In this document: piece by piece, positions 17,992 to 27,366 of the stretch
Position numbering within the stretch: the stretch's first letter is position 1
Layout: each line of letters opens with the position of its first letter
Source: Flavobacterium sp.
GTDB taxonomy: Bacteria; Bacteroidota; Bacteroidia; Flavobacteriales; Flavobacteriaceae
DNA length: 64,000 nucleotides
Reading direction: 5' to 3'
NCBI GenBank assembly: GCA_023251135.1
Contig: JAHEZJ010000028.1
Location: 1 to 64,000 of the forward strand
The notes under the pieces: generated by a model
Told to the model about the DNA's origin: nothing
What the model saw: the letters and a program-made list of their open reading frames with translations, nothing else
The model's database searches: none
Made by a program: the position numbers and the translations under genes

Positions 17992-19692
17992 ATGAAAAAT
18001 TATAAAACCAAGACACTAATCACTATAAAAAAGAAGGCGCTTATCCTTGCCTCTTTTTGTATCACAATTGCCTCTTTTACTTCCTGTAGCGAAGATCCGC
18101 TGGACAAAGTTCCTTTGGATTCGTATACCGATGCGACGGTTTGGAATGATCTGAAACTTGCTGAAGCTTTTGCAAACAATCTGTACAATGTTTTACCGAG
18201 CACGCAACACAACTGGAACGACAAAACAAACCGCAGCTGGATTTTGTCGACTGCCTGTGACGAAGCTTTTAATAATTTTAACGATTATGACATCTGGACT
18301 CTAAATTCAGGAGCGCTGACACCCGATAATGCAAGTGATTTTGATATCTGGAAACCTACCTATGCTACTATTCAAAACTGTAATATCTTTTTGTCCCGAA
18401 TTGATAAAGTTCCGGGTGACGAAGCTGCCCGCAACAGATTAAAAGGGGAAGTGACTTTTTTAAGAGCTTACGCTTATTTTAAACTAACAAGCGATTATGG
18501 CGGAGTTCCGTTAATCACAGTTCCTTTTGATTTAAACAGTAATTTTAAGGTTGACCGCAGTACCTATGAGCAATGTGTTGATTTTATCGTTACCGAATTA
18601 GACAAATCTGCTGAGTCACTGCCATTATCGTCTTCAAGTCTTGGAAGAATTACTAAAGGTGCTGCACTTGCTATTAAATCAAGAGTTTTGCTTTATGCTG
18701 CAAGTCCGCAATGGAATACTACTAATGATCTTGCTAAATGGAAAAAAGCATCAGACGCGGCAAAAGCGGTTATTGATTTAAACATTTATCAGCTTTATGA
18801 CAAAAAGTATGAAGATCTTTTTACTACTAATAATTCAGAGATTATCTGCTCTCGTTTGTCCAGTAAAGATCCGCAATGGAGTGCTTTTAATGGTGTAGAA
18901 ATGTTTAATTCGCCGAGTGGTTTCCACGGTTGGGCCAATTTTGCGCCAAGCCAGAGCCATATTGACGCGTACGGAACTGCAGACGGAAAAGATATTACCG
19001 ATCCATCATCCGGTTATAATCCACAAAAACCTTATGTAAACAGAGATCCTCGTTTTTACAAAAACATAGTGTACGATGGACGTGCTTATGGAAAACCAGA
19101 ATTTTTCAAAGATCGTTACGATGCCGGAAGCTCCAATAAAGCGGAGTTTTATGAAGGCGGATTAGATTCTCCTCAAGGCTGGGATACCTGGAATGCCAGT
19201 AAAACGCGTTACACGTTCCGTAAATATTGTGATACAACATACAATTACAACAATGAAACACAAACAAACAAAGCCTGGATTATTTCCCGCTTAGGCGAAA
19301 TTTATCTGAATTATGCTGAAGCGCAATTTAAACTGGGTAACGAAGGAACAGCCATACAATATTTAAATGCGATCAGACAACGTGCAGGAATAACAAATCC
19401 GTTGACAGGTTTGACCGGTACAACTTTAGAAAACAAAATTCGCAATGAAAGACAGGTTGAGTTATGTCTGGAAGGATTTCGCTATTACGATGTTCGTCGC
19501 TGGAAAATTGCCGAGCAAACAGAAAATAAACCTTTGATGGGAGTTGTAATTACCAAAAATGGCGACGGGTCAAAAACCTATACTTATACGAAAGTACAGG
19601 ATCGTTTTTTCAAACCTCAGCATTACTTATTGCCAATTCCAAGGAATGAAACAAACCGAACAAATCTGACTCAAAACCCGGGTTATAATTAG
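17992..19692 (+). CDS. SusD/RagB-like nutrient-binding lipoprotein
   Basis: 566 residues from ATG 17992; an in-frame ATG at 17965 overlapping the SusC stop would add nine residues. Lipoprotein signal with lipobox ASFTSC. SusD hallmarks: early EDPLDKVPLDSYTDATVWND, helical TPR-like scaffold (RLKGEVTFLRAYAYFKLTSDYGGVPLI), AYGTADGKDITDP, and the C-terminal NYAEAQFKLGN, IRNERQVELCLEGFRYYDVRRWK and final LLPIPRNE. It sits on the cell surface and binds glycans for the SusC partner. The GH36 neighbour suggests alpha-galactosides or galactose-decorated glycans as ligand. Confidence 0.95.
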   Translation: MKNYKTKTLITIKKKALILASFCITIASFTSCSEDPLDKVPLDSYTDATVWNDLKLAEAFANNLYNVLPSTQHNWNDKTNRSWILSTACDEAFNNFNDYDIWTLNSGALTPDNASDFDIWKPTYATIQNCNIFLSRIDKVPGDEAARNRLKGEVTFLRAYAYFKLTSDYGGVPLITVPFDLNSNFKVDRSTYEQCVDFIVTELDKSAESLPLSSSSLGRITKGAALAIKSRVLLYAASPQWNTTNDLAKWKKASDAAKAVIDLNIYQLYDKKYEDLFTTNNSEIICSRLSSKDPQWSAFNGVEMFNSPSGFHGWANFAPSQSHIDAYGTADGKDITDPSSGYNPQKPYVNRDPRFYKNIVYDGRAYGKPEFFKDRYDAGSSNKAEFYEGGLDSPQGWDTWNASKTRYTFRKYCDTTYNYNNETQTNKAWIISRLGEIYLNYAEAQFKLGNEGTAIQYLNAIRQRAGITNPLTGLTGTTLENKIRNERQVELCLEGFRYYDVRRWKIAEQTENKPLMGVVITKNGDGSKTYTYTKVQDRFFKPQHYLLPIPRNETNRTNLTQNPGYN

Positions 19693-19746
19693 AATTTGCG
19701 ATTACAGCATCTCTTTAAATAGAATTTATAAAAGTTTAATTAACCC

Positions 19747-19913
19747 CTTGGAAACGTAGGTTTCACTCTTCGTAAAAAAGAATACAAAATCTATGTTTCT
19801 AGGTGTAAAAGGAATTAATGCATTTTAATAAATTATCAGTGTCATGGTTATAGTCGATCGAAAAAACTGGTAATTCTGCAAACCCACTCTGTAAATTGTG
19901 TGGGTTTGCTTTT
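19747..19913 (+). terminator. Intercistronic structures after SusD
   Basis: Two dyads in the 269-bp gap after SusD: GAAACGTAG near 19748 with CTATGTTTC near 19793, then a terminator-like stem GCAAACCCAC (19878-19887) / GTGGGTTTGC (19900-19909) followed by TTTT. It may lower expression of the downstream enzymes relative to SusC/SusD, or fix the mRNA 3' end of susCD. Confidence 0.6.
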
Positions 19914-19961
19914 AAAATTGTACTCCTAATGGTAAAATCAATCCAATTACAAAATAGCGCT

Positions 19962-21395
19962 ATGAAGAATCGATTTATAATTATAGTTGCAAATTGCTGT
20001 ATGTTTTTTACGGCAATTGGTCAAAACACTACGACTTTCAAATCATCAGATCCTGCCATAGAGCTGGCTTTTAACCGTGCAAAAACGATGGCCCTGAGCT
20101 ACAAGGGGAACTCAAATGATCCCGTTGGTCCCTGGTATGAAGCGGCACTTCCTTCCCGAGCTGCTTTTTGTATGCGGGATGTAGCACACCAAAGTATTGG
20201 CGCCGAGATACTCGGATTACATGAGGAGAATAAAAACATGCTTTCGCTTTTTGCCAAAAATATTTCAGAGAGTAAAGACTGGTGTTCGTATTGGGAAATC
20301 AATAAATACGGAAAACCGGCACCGGAGGATTACCGAAATGACAAAGAATTCTGGTACAACCTCAACAGTAATTTTGATGTAATGTTTGCCTGCTGGAGAT
20401 TGTATTTATGGACAGGAGACGAAAGCTATATCAAAAAACCTGAATTTGAAAATTTCTTCGAAAAATCGGCAACCCACTATATTGAACGCTGGGTGCTCGA
20501 TGCCGACTCTTTGTTAACAAGACCGGAATTTCCAAACGCTATGGTACCCTTTAACATAAATGATGATTTTCATAAATGCCGTGGACTTGCCTCCTACTCC
20601 GAAGGAATTCCGGGTTTAAAAATGGGTGTAGATTTAGTTGCCGCGATTTACCGTGGCCTGCTCACCTACTCTGCTGTTTTAAGACAAAAAGGGGAGGATC
20701 AGAAAGCGGAATTCTTCGAAAAAAAAGCCGCAAAATACAAACAACAAATTGAACAAAACTGGTGGGACAACACCACCTCAACCTATAATGTTATCTATAC
20801 CGGTAACGGAAATTTCAGCAAAGACAACGGAGAGCTTTTTCTCTTATGGTTTGATGCTTTAACTGATGCTACCCGCACTAAAAAAACAATTGAACACATT
20901 ATTTCACAAAAAACCAATGTCGAAAATTTATCTTATCTCCCTTTTTTACTTTACAAATACGGTTTCGGAGATAAGGCTTACGAAACTATTTTACACTTAA
21001 CAGATCCTGCTACAAAAAGAAGAGAATATCCCGAAGTTTCATATGGGGTAATCGAAGGTATTGTACACGGTTATATGGGAATAGAACCTGATGCAACGAC
21101 AAAAACAATCACTACTTTGTACCGTGGAAAAAACAACACCACCTCTGAATTAGACAACTTACCCATTTTAAATACACTACTATCGGTACAACAAGAAACC
21201 AAAAAAACAACGATTCATAACAAAGGAAAACTCCCGATTCAATCCAGAATTATGTTCTCCGGAAATTATGAAACGATACTTCTGAACAATAAAAAAATTA
21301 CCGCCAGCCATAAAAAAGATGATAACGGAAATTCCTATACATTTGTTGATGTCCCGCTAGATTCAGGACAAAAAGCAACTGCATCTTTAAAATAA
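19962..21395 (+). CDS. Six-hairpin glycosidase-like exported enzyme
   Basis: 477 residues from ATG 19962, giving a clean signal peptide (FIIIVANCCMFFTAIG). An upstream in-frame start at 19896 lies inside the hairpin stem and is unlikely. The protein carries features of (alpha/alpha)6-barrel glycosidases: WYEAALPSRAAFCMRDVAHQ, WCSYWEINKYGKP, FWYNLNSNFDVMFACWRLYLWTGDESY, each with acidic and aromatic residues suited to a sugar-binding cleft, and a beta-sandwich-like C terminus. I recognise the fold class but not a numbered GH family. Third gene of the susCD cluster. Confidence 0.75.
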   Translation: MKNRFIIIVANCCMFFTAIGQNTTTFKSSDPAIELAFNRAKTMALSYKGNSNDPVGPWYEAALPSRAAFCMRDVAHQSIGAEILGLHEENKNMLSLFAKNISESKDWCSYWEINKYGKPAPEDYRNDKEFWYNLNSNFDVMFACWRLYLWTGDESYIKKPEFENFFEKSATHYIERWVLDADSLLTRPEFPNAMVPFNINDDFHKCRGLASYSEGIPGLKMGVDLVAAIYRGLLTYSAVLRQKGEDQKAEFFEKKAAKYKQQIEQNWWDNTTSTYNVIYTGNGNFSKDNGELFLLWFDALTDATRTKKTIEHIISQKTNVENLSYLPFLLYKYGFGDKAYETILHLTDPATKRREYPEVSYGVIEGIVHGYMGIEPDATTKTITTLYRGKNNTTSELDNLPILNTLLSVQQETKKTTIHNKGKLPIQSRIMFSGNYETILLNNKKITASHKKDDNGNSYTFVDVPLDSGQKATASLK

Positions 21396-21540
21396 TAATA
21401 AAACAACTAAAAAATTTATCTAACAACAACACAAACAAATACTACTAATACGATAAATAATAAGCTGCTGGCGGTAGTTATTTTTTAAAATACCTTATAA
21501 AAACAACGCACAAACAAACCTTAATTTCAAAGTAAACTTA

Positions 21541-23556
21541 ATGATGAGATCCTTTCAAAAAAGACGAAAACACCTTTTATTTGCCATTGTCGCTTTTTGC
21601 TTCATGACAAGCAGGGCATTTTCGCAAGAAGACCGTCGCTGGCTAATCGATCAGGATGGTTCTATTTCCTGGCAAATAAACAACAACATTCCGCACGAAG
21701 ATCATATTGAAATGAGCGGTAAAAAAGTTTCCTGCGTTTTAAGATACGGTGTTGCGGCTGACGGTTCTTTTCACGCTACCCGTAGTTTGGTCTGGCCAAT
21801 GCTCAGAACAATTCCGAATAACACCCATGCCAGTTTAACACGCCGGTTTGCACAGGATGGCTTTAATCAGGTAACCGTGAATTATAAACCTATTGCGGCA
21901 GAAAAAGTGGTTTCACTAACCCTTAACGGAACATTGCTTGTTAAAAGTAAAGCCGGCAATACACTTGAATTAACCAGACAATTTTTCCCTTCAACCACTT
22001 TGGCTGGTTATTGCGAAATTTACACCCTAAAAAATATCTCTGATAAAAACTGTGTAGTTGAAATTCCAAAATCGAATGCCGTTTATACTACAGATCCGGC
22101 AAAGGGAACAGAAGGCAGTTATACGCTACAGGTAGATCTTTTTAATTCAGGAAACTATAATCTCAAAACCAATGAGACGGTTAGTTTTTCTGTTTTCTAC
22201 TCTGGTGTCAAAGCAGGCGAACAAGCTCCTGTTGTTAATACAGCCGAAGAAAAAGACAAACGCCTCCAATTTATCAATGAAATATGGAACAAACTGATCT
22301 TAGAAACACCTGATCAGGTTTTGAATAGCGAATTTGCTTTTGCCAAAATCAGAGCTTCCGAAAGTATTTTTGAGACCAAAGGCGGTCCTATGCACGGACC
22401 CGGGGGAGAATCTTACTACGCGGCCATTTGGGCCAATGATCAGGCAGAATATATAGGCCCCTTCTTTCCTTTTTTAGGGTATGAATATGGCAATCAGGCG
22501 TCATTAAATGCTTATCTGCAATTTGCAAAATTCATGAACAAAGAGTACAAACCCATTCCGAGTTCGATTGTTGCCGAAGGTACTGATATTTGGGCCGGAG
22601 CCGGTGATCGTGGCGACGGAGCAATGATTGCTTACGGAGCCTCGCGTTATGCACTTTCGAGAGGTAATACCGATGAAGCCAAACAATTATGGCCCTTAAT
22701 TGAGTGGTGTTTGGAATATTGTCATAGAAAATTAAATTCTGATGGCGTAGTAACTTCAGACTCTGATGAACTCGAAGGTCGTCTTCCTGCCGGAAAAGCC
22801 AATCTAAACACCTCATCTTTGTACTATGATGCTTTGAATTCTGCCGTTTATCTGGGCAAAGCTCTGGGAAAAAACGAAGCACAACTTAAAACCTACAAGG
22901 CGGAGGCCGAAAAATTAAAAGCAGCTATTGAGAAGTATTTCGGAGCTAAAGTCGAAGGTTTTGAAACCTACAAATACTACAAAGAAAATGATGTTTTAAG
23001 AGCCTGGATCTGTACACCGCTCACGATGGGCATGTACGATAGAAAAGAAGGAACTATAAACGCCTTATTCTCTCCTCGATTATGGACCAAAGACGGACTT
23101 GCCAGCGTAGCCGGTGATAAAATTTTCTGGGATCGTTCGACTTTGTATGCTTTACGAGGTGTGCTGGCAGCGGGAGAAACAGATAAGGCGCTTGATTTTT
23201 TACATTATTATTCCAATCGCCGTTTGTTGGGAGACCATGTTCCGTACCCTGTAGAGGCATACCCTGAAGGCGATCAGCGTCATCTTTCGGCAGAAAGCGG
23301 TTTGTATTGCAGAATTTTCACCGAAGGATTATTTGGTATCCGACCGACAGATCTTCACCGTTTTGACTTCACGCCACGTCTTCCTAAATCCTGGTCGATT
23401 ATGAAAATGCGCCACATCAACGCATTCGAAAAAGATTTTGACATCACCGTTGAGAGGGTCGATAAAAAACTAAAAATAACAATCTCTGAAGGTAAAAAAA
23501 TAATAACCAAAAAAATTATCGAAGACGGAAGTACAATAAACATCAGCCTTCAATAA
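21541..23556 (+). CDS. Six-hairpin glycosidase-like exported enzyme, larger
   Basis: 671 residues, signal peptide to about residue 28 (AFSQ). An N-terminal beta-sandwich (about 35-240) precedes an (alpha/alpha)6-type domain: GGPMHGPGGESYYAAIWANDQAEYIGPFFP, AGAGDRGDGAMIAYGASRYALSRGN, SDSDELEGRLPAGKANLNTSSLYYDAL, and HVPYPVEAYPEGDQRHLSAESGLYCRIFTEGLFGI near the end. The acidic clusters in WANDQAEY and SDSDELEG are candidate catalytic residues. Similar in style to amylo-glucosidase or alpha-rhamnosidase-like folds; substrate not assignable. Last gene of the locus, 145 bp after its neighbour, followed by a terminator. Confidence 0.75.
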   Translation: MMRSFQKRRKHLLFAIVAFCFMTSRAFSQEDRRWLIDQDGSISWQINNNIPHEDHIEMSGKKVSCVLRYGVAADGSFHATRSLVWPMLRTIPNNTHASLTRRFAQDGFNQVTVNYKPIAAEKVVSLTLNGTLLVKSKAGNTLELTRQFFPSTTLAGYCEIYTLKNISDKNCVVEIPKSNAVYTTDPAKGTEGSYTLQVDLFNSGNYNLKTNETVSFSVFYSGVKAGEQAPVVNTAEEKDKRLQFINEIWNKLILETPDQVLNSEFAFAKIRASESIFETKGGPMHGPGGESYYAAIWANDQAEYIGPFFPFLGYEYGNQASLNAYLQFAKFMNKEYKPIPSSIVAEGTDIWAGAGDRGDGAMIAYGASRYALSRGNTDEAKQLWPLIEWCLEYCHRKLNSDGVVTSDSDELEGRLPAGKANLNTSSLYYDALNSAVYLGKALGKNEAQLKTYKAEAEKLKAAIEKYFGAKVEGFETYKYYKENDVLRAWICTPLTMGMYDRKEGTINALFSPRLWTKDGLASVAGDKIFWDRSTLYALRGVLAAGETDKALDFLHYYSNRRLLGDHVPYPVEAYPEGDQRHLSAESGLYCRIFTEGLFGIRPTDLHRFDFTPRLPKSWSIMKMRHINAFEKDFDITVERVDKKLKITISEGKKIITKKIIEDGSTINISLQ

Positions 23557-23621
23557 AATAAAACCATGATTAAAAACGAGTTTTTTTACCAGAACTTTGA
23601 TCTGTACAAAGCTTTTAAAAA

Positions 23622-23656
23622 CAAAACCTCGCTGGATGGCGAGGTTTTGAGTTTTT
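23622..23656 (+). terminator. Terminator of the saccharide-utilisation operon
   Basis: CAAAACCTCGC (23622-23632), loop TGGATG, GCGAGGTTTTG (23639-23649), then AGTTTTT. Confidence 0.8.
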
Positions 23657-23826
23657 ATACTTTAATGAAACTTGTGGGTGCGAAGTTGCAGAGGCTTGTA
23701 TGGAGTTTCAGAAGATCGCTTTGCGGAGATGAAACTAGTAGGTCTTTAAACAACTGTATTTACGTGTTATTTACTCAGAATTTTTAGAAAATAACTGCTT
23801 AGTATGTTACTGTTTTTATTATTCTT

Positions 23827-24249
23827 TTATTTTTCGGATTCATACATTTTTTCTTGAATTACATTTAAAAAAGACTTAGAATCTATTTTCCTTACCCCGT
23901 TAATTTTGATACCAAAATGACTTCCCATGCAAATGGTATCTGTGATTCTACCATTATGAAAAATTATTTGCATACGTACATCTATTTCATTTTGCTTTTT
24001 TTCAGTTTTCAATTTTTCATATTCCCTAGTGAATCTCTCGATGTATTCACTATTCTCTATTTTTTTATATTTTATATCATCTCTAAACATTTCACTTCGT
24101 ATAGATTTACAATTAAGTCTAAAAGGAAAATGTTTATTCCCTTTGAAATAAAAAAACTCTAAACATTTATTACCAGTTTTTAAAGGTTCATTTTTTATAT
24201 TACAATTTAAGGCCGAAAATATAATAATTGTTAAAAATATGCTTTTCAT
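23827..24249 (-). CDS. Small putative lipoprotein, 140 residues
   Basis: Starts MKSIFLTIIIFSALNCNIKN, a lipoprotein-like signal with Cys16. The rest is Lys/Glu-rich with a conserved-looking stretch QIIFHNGRITDTICMGSHFGIKINGVRKID. No family recognised. Its strand is opposite to both neighbours. The 282-bp gap to the next gene holds a CGCAAAGT/ACTTTGCG hairpin (24360-24382) and a promoter. Confidence 0.55.
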   Translation of the reverse strand: MKSIFLTIIIFSALNCNIKNEPLKTGNKCLEFFYFKGNKHFPFRLNCKSIRSEMFRDDIKYKKIENSEYIERFTREYEKLKTEKKQNEIDVRMQIIFHNGRITDTICMGSHFGIKINGVRKIDSKSFLNVIQEKMYESEK

Positions 24250-24514
24250 AAGTTATATAATTTATTACTTTTTGTACTTTTCAAAAGAAGGATTATAGAA
24301 TATTTCTTGATTAGCCATCTTCCGATTAAATTGCACGATGATGGCTAGTAACCCTGATACGCAAAGTGTCTCCAACTTTGCGCCAATTTAAAAATATGCA
24401 ATTTAAAACGAATCAATCATAAAGTATCTGTCTTTAGAAGTAAAATTCTCCATTCTTCCATTTTTTTCTAAATTATTTACAAAAAAATTAACAAGCTAAC
24501 CCGGCAAATAAAAA

Positions 24515-24522
24515 TATCTTTG
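24515..24522 (+). promoter_or_regulatory. -7 element (TATCTTTG) of the thiol/metal cluster
   Basis: Perfect TAnnTTTG ending 10 bp before ATG 24532, again implying an almost leaderless mRNA as at 1973. It rules out the in-frame TTG at 24520 as the start. Confidence 0.5.
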
Positions 24523-24531
24523 TCCTCAACT

Positions 24532-24885
24532 ATGACAAAAAAGTTTTACATATTGCTATTCGTTACACTTGGTTTCCTGATGGGACCAACGTTTACTTAT
24601 GCACATGGAACAAAAAAAGAAATGTCATGTTGTAAAAAAGAATCTACGGCAAAAGATTGCTGTAACAAAAAAGATTCTAAAGAGAAAGATCATAACTGCA
24701 ATAAAGGTTGTTTGGGCAATTCATGTACTCCAACCAGTAGCTGTGGTTTCTCGCCAATGGCCCTCTTTCAAACAGAAAACCACTCCATTTTTGGTTTTTC
24801 TGAAAAAAGACAAGTTTACTATTACTCAGAAATCTTTATTTCTTCAGATTTCCGTTCTATCTGGCTTCCACCTAAGATAAGCTAG
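24532..24885 (+). CDS. Exported cysteine-rich protein, probable metal-associated
   Basis: 117 residues with a signal peptide (YILLFVTLGFLMGPTFTYAHG). The next 60 residues hold ten cysteines, including two CC pairs (MSCCKK, KDCCNKK), HNCNKGCLGNSC and SSCGF, with many Lys and one HG after cleavage. Ends IWLPPKIS. The pattern suggests binding of soft metals such as copper. Function is inferred from composition and from the downstream HMA proteins; it is the first gene of the cluster and carries its promoter. Confidence 0.65.
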   Translation: MTKKFYILLFVTLGFLMGPTFTYAHGTKKEMSCCKKESTAKDCCNKKDSKEKDHNCNKGCLGNSCTPTSSCGFSPMALFQTENHSIFGFSEKRQVYYYSEIFISSDFRSIWLPPKIS

Positions 24886-25044
24886 ATTTCTTTTCCTGAC
24901 AGCCCTAGGTCTGTCTTATCCAAAGGACTTTTTAAAGTCCAAATTCAAAACTATTTTTTAATCTCAAACTGTATCAGAAATAGCTGTATTTGCTATCGTT
25001 TCTGCTATGCTTTAGGATTAATTCATCCAAAAAAATTACATACA

Positions 25045-25425
25045 ATGAACTCAATAACAAAATTATTGATGGTAATGTCGCTATTACTATCAGTTACTTT
25101 CGCCAGCGCTCAAATCAAAAATAAAACGACCGAAAAGGTAAAAATAAGTGGTAACTGCAGCATGTGCAAAAAAGTTATCGAAACTGCTGCAAACGTCAAT
25201 AAAGAAGCAAAAGTAACCTGGAATGAAACCACTAAAATGGCTACTATTACTTATGATGCTCAGAAAACGAATCTTGATGCCATTCTAAAACGTATCGCAG
25301 ATGCCGGATATGATAATGAAAAATTTACGGCTCCAAATACGGTTTACGACGAATTACACGGTTGTTGTCAATACGATAGAGCACCAAGTGATAAAAAACA
25401 AAACAATTCATCATCACATCATTAA
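25045..25425 (+). CDS. Exported heavy-metal-associated (HMA) domain protein
   Basis: 126 residues: signal peptide ending FASAQ, then one HMA domain with the metal-binding CxxC in GNCSMCKKVIE and the typical ferredoxin-like spacing to NLDAILKRIADAGYDNEKFTAP. A short His/Ser tail follows (SSSHH), plus a CC pair in HGCCQYD. Expected to bind Cu(I) or a similar metal in the periplasm and pass it on. 160 bp after the Cys-rich protein, 67 bp before the thioredoxin. Confidence 0.85.
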   Translation: MNSITKLLMVMSLLLSVTFASAQIKNKTTEKVKISGNCSMCKKVIETAANVNKEAKVTWNETTKMATITYDAQKTNLDAILKRIADAGYDNEKFTAPNTVYDELHGCCQYDRAPSDKKQNNSSSHH

Positions 25426-25491
25426 AAACCAGTTTGTTCGTAATGCAGGCTTTCGCGCCTCATTACGGACAAATATTTAAAAAAAAATATC

Positions 25492-25980
25492 ATGTTGAAA
25501 ATAAAAAATATAATCACCTTATTCATGCTTATTGCAACTGTTTCTATAACAAATGCACAAATAAAAGTGGGAGATCATTTTCCGGATGTTCAGCTTCAAA
25601 ACAATAAGAACACCGTAGTTAAACTAAACTCTTTTAAAGGCAAAACAGTTTTAGTAGACTTCTGGGCTTCGTGGTGTGCTCCTTGTCGATTGGCCAATAA
25701 AAATTTGGTTAAAATGTACAATCAGTACAAAGGTCAAAATTTTGAAATCGTAGGAATATCAATAGACAACGACAAAACAAAATGGTTAAAAGCCATTGAA
25801 AAAGATAAAATGAAACACCAGCAATTAATTGACCCAAAAGGTTTTGATGCCAAAACGGCTGTCACTTTTGGAGTTGATGCACTGCCTTCCACTTTTCTAT
25901 TTGATGCATCAGGAAAACTGATTGCCATAAATCCAACAGAAGCTCAAATAATTGCTCAAATTAAAAAAAACAACAAATAA
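25492..25980 (+). CDS. TlpA-like periplasmic thiol-disulfide oxidoreductase
   Basis: 162 residues, signal peptide ending TNAQI, then a TlpA/ResA-type thioredoxin fold with active site WASWCAPCR, the preceding GKTVLVDF strand and a cis-Pro region ALPSTFLFD. It should keep cysteines of exported metal-binding or cytochrome proteins reduced, receiving electrons from the DsbD-like protein at 27367. One base separates its stop from the next gene's ATG, so translation is coupled. Confidence 0.9.
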   Translation: MLKIKNIITLFMLIATVSITNAQIKVGDHFPDVQLQNNKNTVVKLNSFKGKTVLVDFWASWCAPCRLANKNLVKMYNQYKGQNFEIVGISIDNDKTKWLKAIEKDKMKHQQLIDPKGFDAKTAVTFGVDALPSTFLFDASGKLIAINPTEAQIIAQIKKNNK

Positions 25981-25981
25981 G

Positions 25982-26509
25982 ATGAAAACCTTACATATAA
26001 AATTCATAGCCCTTACTCTAACCTTCTTGTTCGCAGGTGTAAAATCGTATTCTCAAATTACTAAAGCCGAAATAATAGCTACAGGATTAACCTGTTCTAT
26101 GTGTTCAAACGCTATAAACAAACAATTAAAATCTTTTACAGAAGTAGATAGCATTGGAACTGATTTAAACACCAATACGTTTACCGTTTATTTCAAAAAA
26201 GACAATTCATTAGAGCCAAAAGTTTTGAAAAAAGCAGTTGAAAAAGCGGGGTTCTTTGTGGGTTCTATGGTTTTAACGGCAAAGTTTCATGTAGATAAAA
26301 TTGAAGATAATACAACGCTGAAAGTCGATGACGCCACTTATACTTTTATCGATATTAAAAAACCTGTAGCACATGCAGAAGCTAAATACAGAGTTTTAGA
26401 CAAAGGTTTTGTGACTCAAAAAGAGTATAAAAAACTCCTTAAATCGTACTCAAAATATCCTGATTACGCTACAGAGAATGAGAATGATTATTATTTAAAA
26501 GCACTTTAA
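25982..26509 (+). CDS. Exported HMA-domain protein with C-terminal extension
   Basis: 175 residues from ATG 25982 (an earlier in-frame TTG lies inside the preceding gene). Signal peptide ends KSYSQ. HMA domain with CxxC in ATGLTCSMCSNAINK and the second half ending VEKAGFFVGS. The ~80-residue C-terminal extension (FHVDKIEDNTTLKVDDATYTFIDI, then DKGFVTQKEYKKLLKSYSKYPDYA) is not part of the HMA fold and may be a partner-binding module. Two bases separate it from the next gene. Confidence 0.85.
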   Translation: MKTLHIKFIALTLTFLFAGVKSYSQITKAEIIATGLTCSMCSNAINKQLKSFTEVDSIGTDLNTNTFTVYFKKDNSLEPKVLKKAVEKAGFFVGSMVLTAKFHVDKIEDNTTLKVDDATYTFIDIKKPVAHAEAKYRVLDKGFVTQKEYKKLLKSYSKYPDYATENENDYYLKAL

Positions 26510-26511
26510 AA

Positions 26512-27318
26512 ATGAAATATCTATCAATAGTCTTCTTATTCCTTGTTTCTTACCAAATAGACGCACAAGAATTATTTGTAGTAACCGAACCCGCCAGTAA
26601 TGCTCCGGCGGGTTCTATTGGGGTTCGTGTTGGACAATCCTTAATGGAAAAGAAACTTGAAAGCGGTTCCATGTACAATCTGACACCTGAAGTTACCTGG
26701 GGAATAAATAAAAACTTAATGGTTCGTACCTCAGCTTTTTTAAGCAATCAGGATAATGGACTGGGACTAAAAGGTGGTGGTTTTTATGCAAAATACAGAT
26801 TCTTTTCTGTAGACGATTTACAAAGTCATTTCAGGATGGCTGCCTTTGGGCGATACAGTTACAATAACTCCTATTTTAATCAGGAGGCTATAGACTTAGC
26901 CAACGGAAATTCGGGTTACGAAGCCGGTTTGGTAGCTACGCAGTTAATTCATAAAGTAGCCCTAAGTTCTTCCGTAAGTTATGTACGTGCCTTAAACAAT
27001 GCCGATTACAGTTTTCCAGATGCATTGGGTAAAAATGCCATAAACTACACCTTCTCTGTAGGTAAATTGATGCATCCTAAAAAATATACGAGTTACAAGC
27101 AAACAAACATCAATGCCATGTTGGAATTTACGGGACAAACCATAACCGAAAATGGCAGATCGTATCTGGACGTAGTTCCTTCGATTCAGTTTATCATTAA
27201 CAGTCAGGCGAGAATTGACCTTGCTTACAAAAAAGAATTGTACAGCTCTATGCAGCGTATGGCAACTGATGGTGTTTTCCTGAAACTGGAATATACTTTT
27301 TTCAATGTAACGAAGTAA
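26512..27318 (+). CDS. Outer-membrane beta-barrel protein of the thiol/metal cluster
   Basis: 268 residues, signal peptide ending YQIDAQE. Sequence alternates hydrophobic and polar residues throughout with many aromatic girdle residues (YAKYRFFSV, FGRYSYNNSYF, VPSIQFIINSQARIDLAYKKELY) and ends in Phe-containing LEYTFFNVTK, all typical of an outer-membrane barrel. No plug or TonB box, so a passive porin or small solute channel is likelier than a TonB receptor. Position suggests a role in the metal pathway. Confidence 0.78.
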   Translation: MKYLSIVFLFLVSYQIDAQELFVVTEPASNAPAGSIGVRVGQSLMEKKLESGSMYNLTPEVTWGINKNLMVRTSAFLSNQDNGLGLKGGGFYAKYRFFSVDDLQSHFRMAAFGRYSYNNSYFNQEAIDLANGNSGYEAGLVATQLIHKVALSSSVSYVRALNNADYSFPDALGKNAINYTFSVGKLMHPKKYTSYKQTNINAMLEFTGQTITENGRSYLDVVPSIQFIINSQARIDLAYKKELYSSMQRMATDGVFLKLEYTFFNVTK

Positions 27319-27366
27319 ATAAATCCTATCATCACCGGAACAAAGCGTTCTGATTAAACCTATAAA

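Noticed and set aside
23566..23787. Open frame of 73 codons after the saccharide-utilisation operon
   Set aside because: It contains the whole terminator stem at 23622-23649 and has no family resemblance; it is a chance frame.
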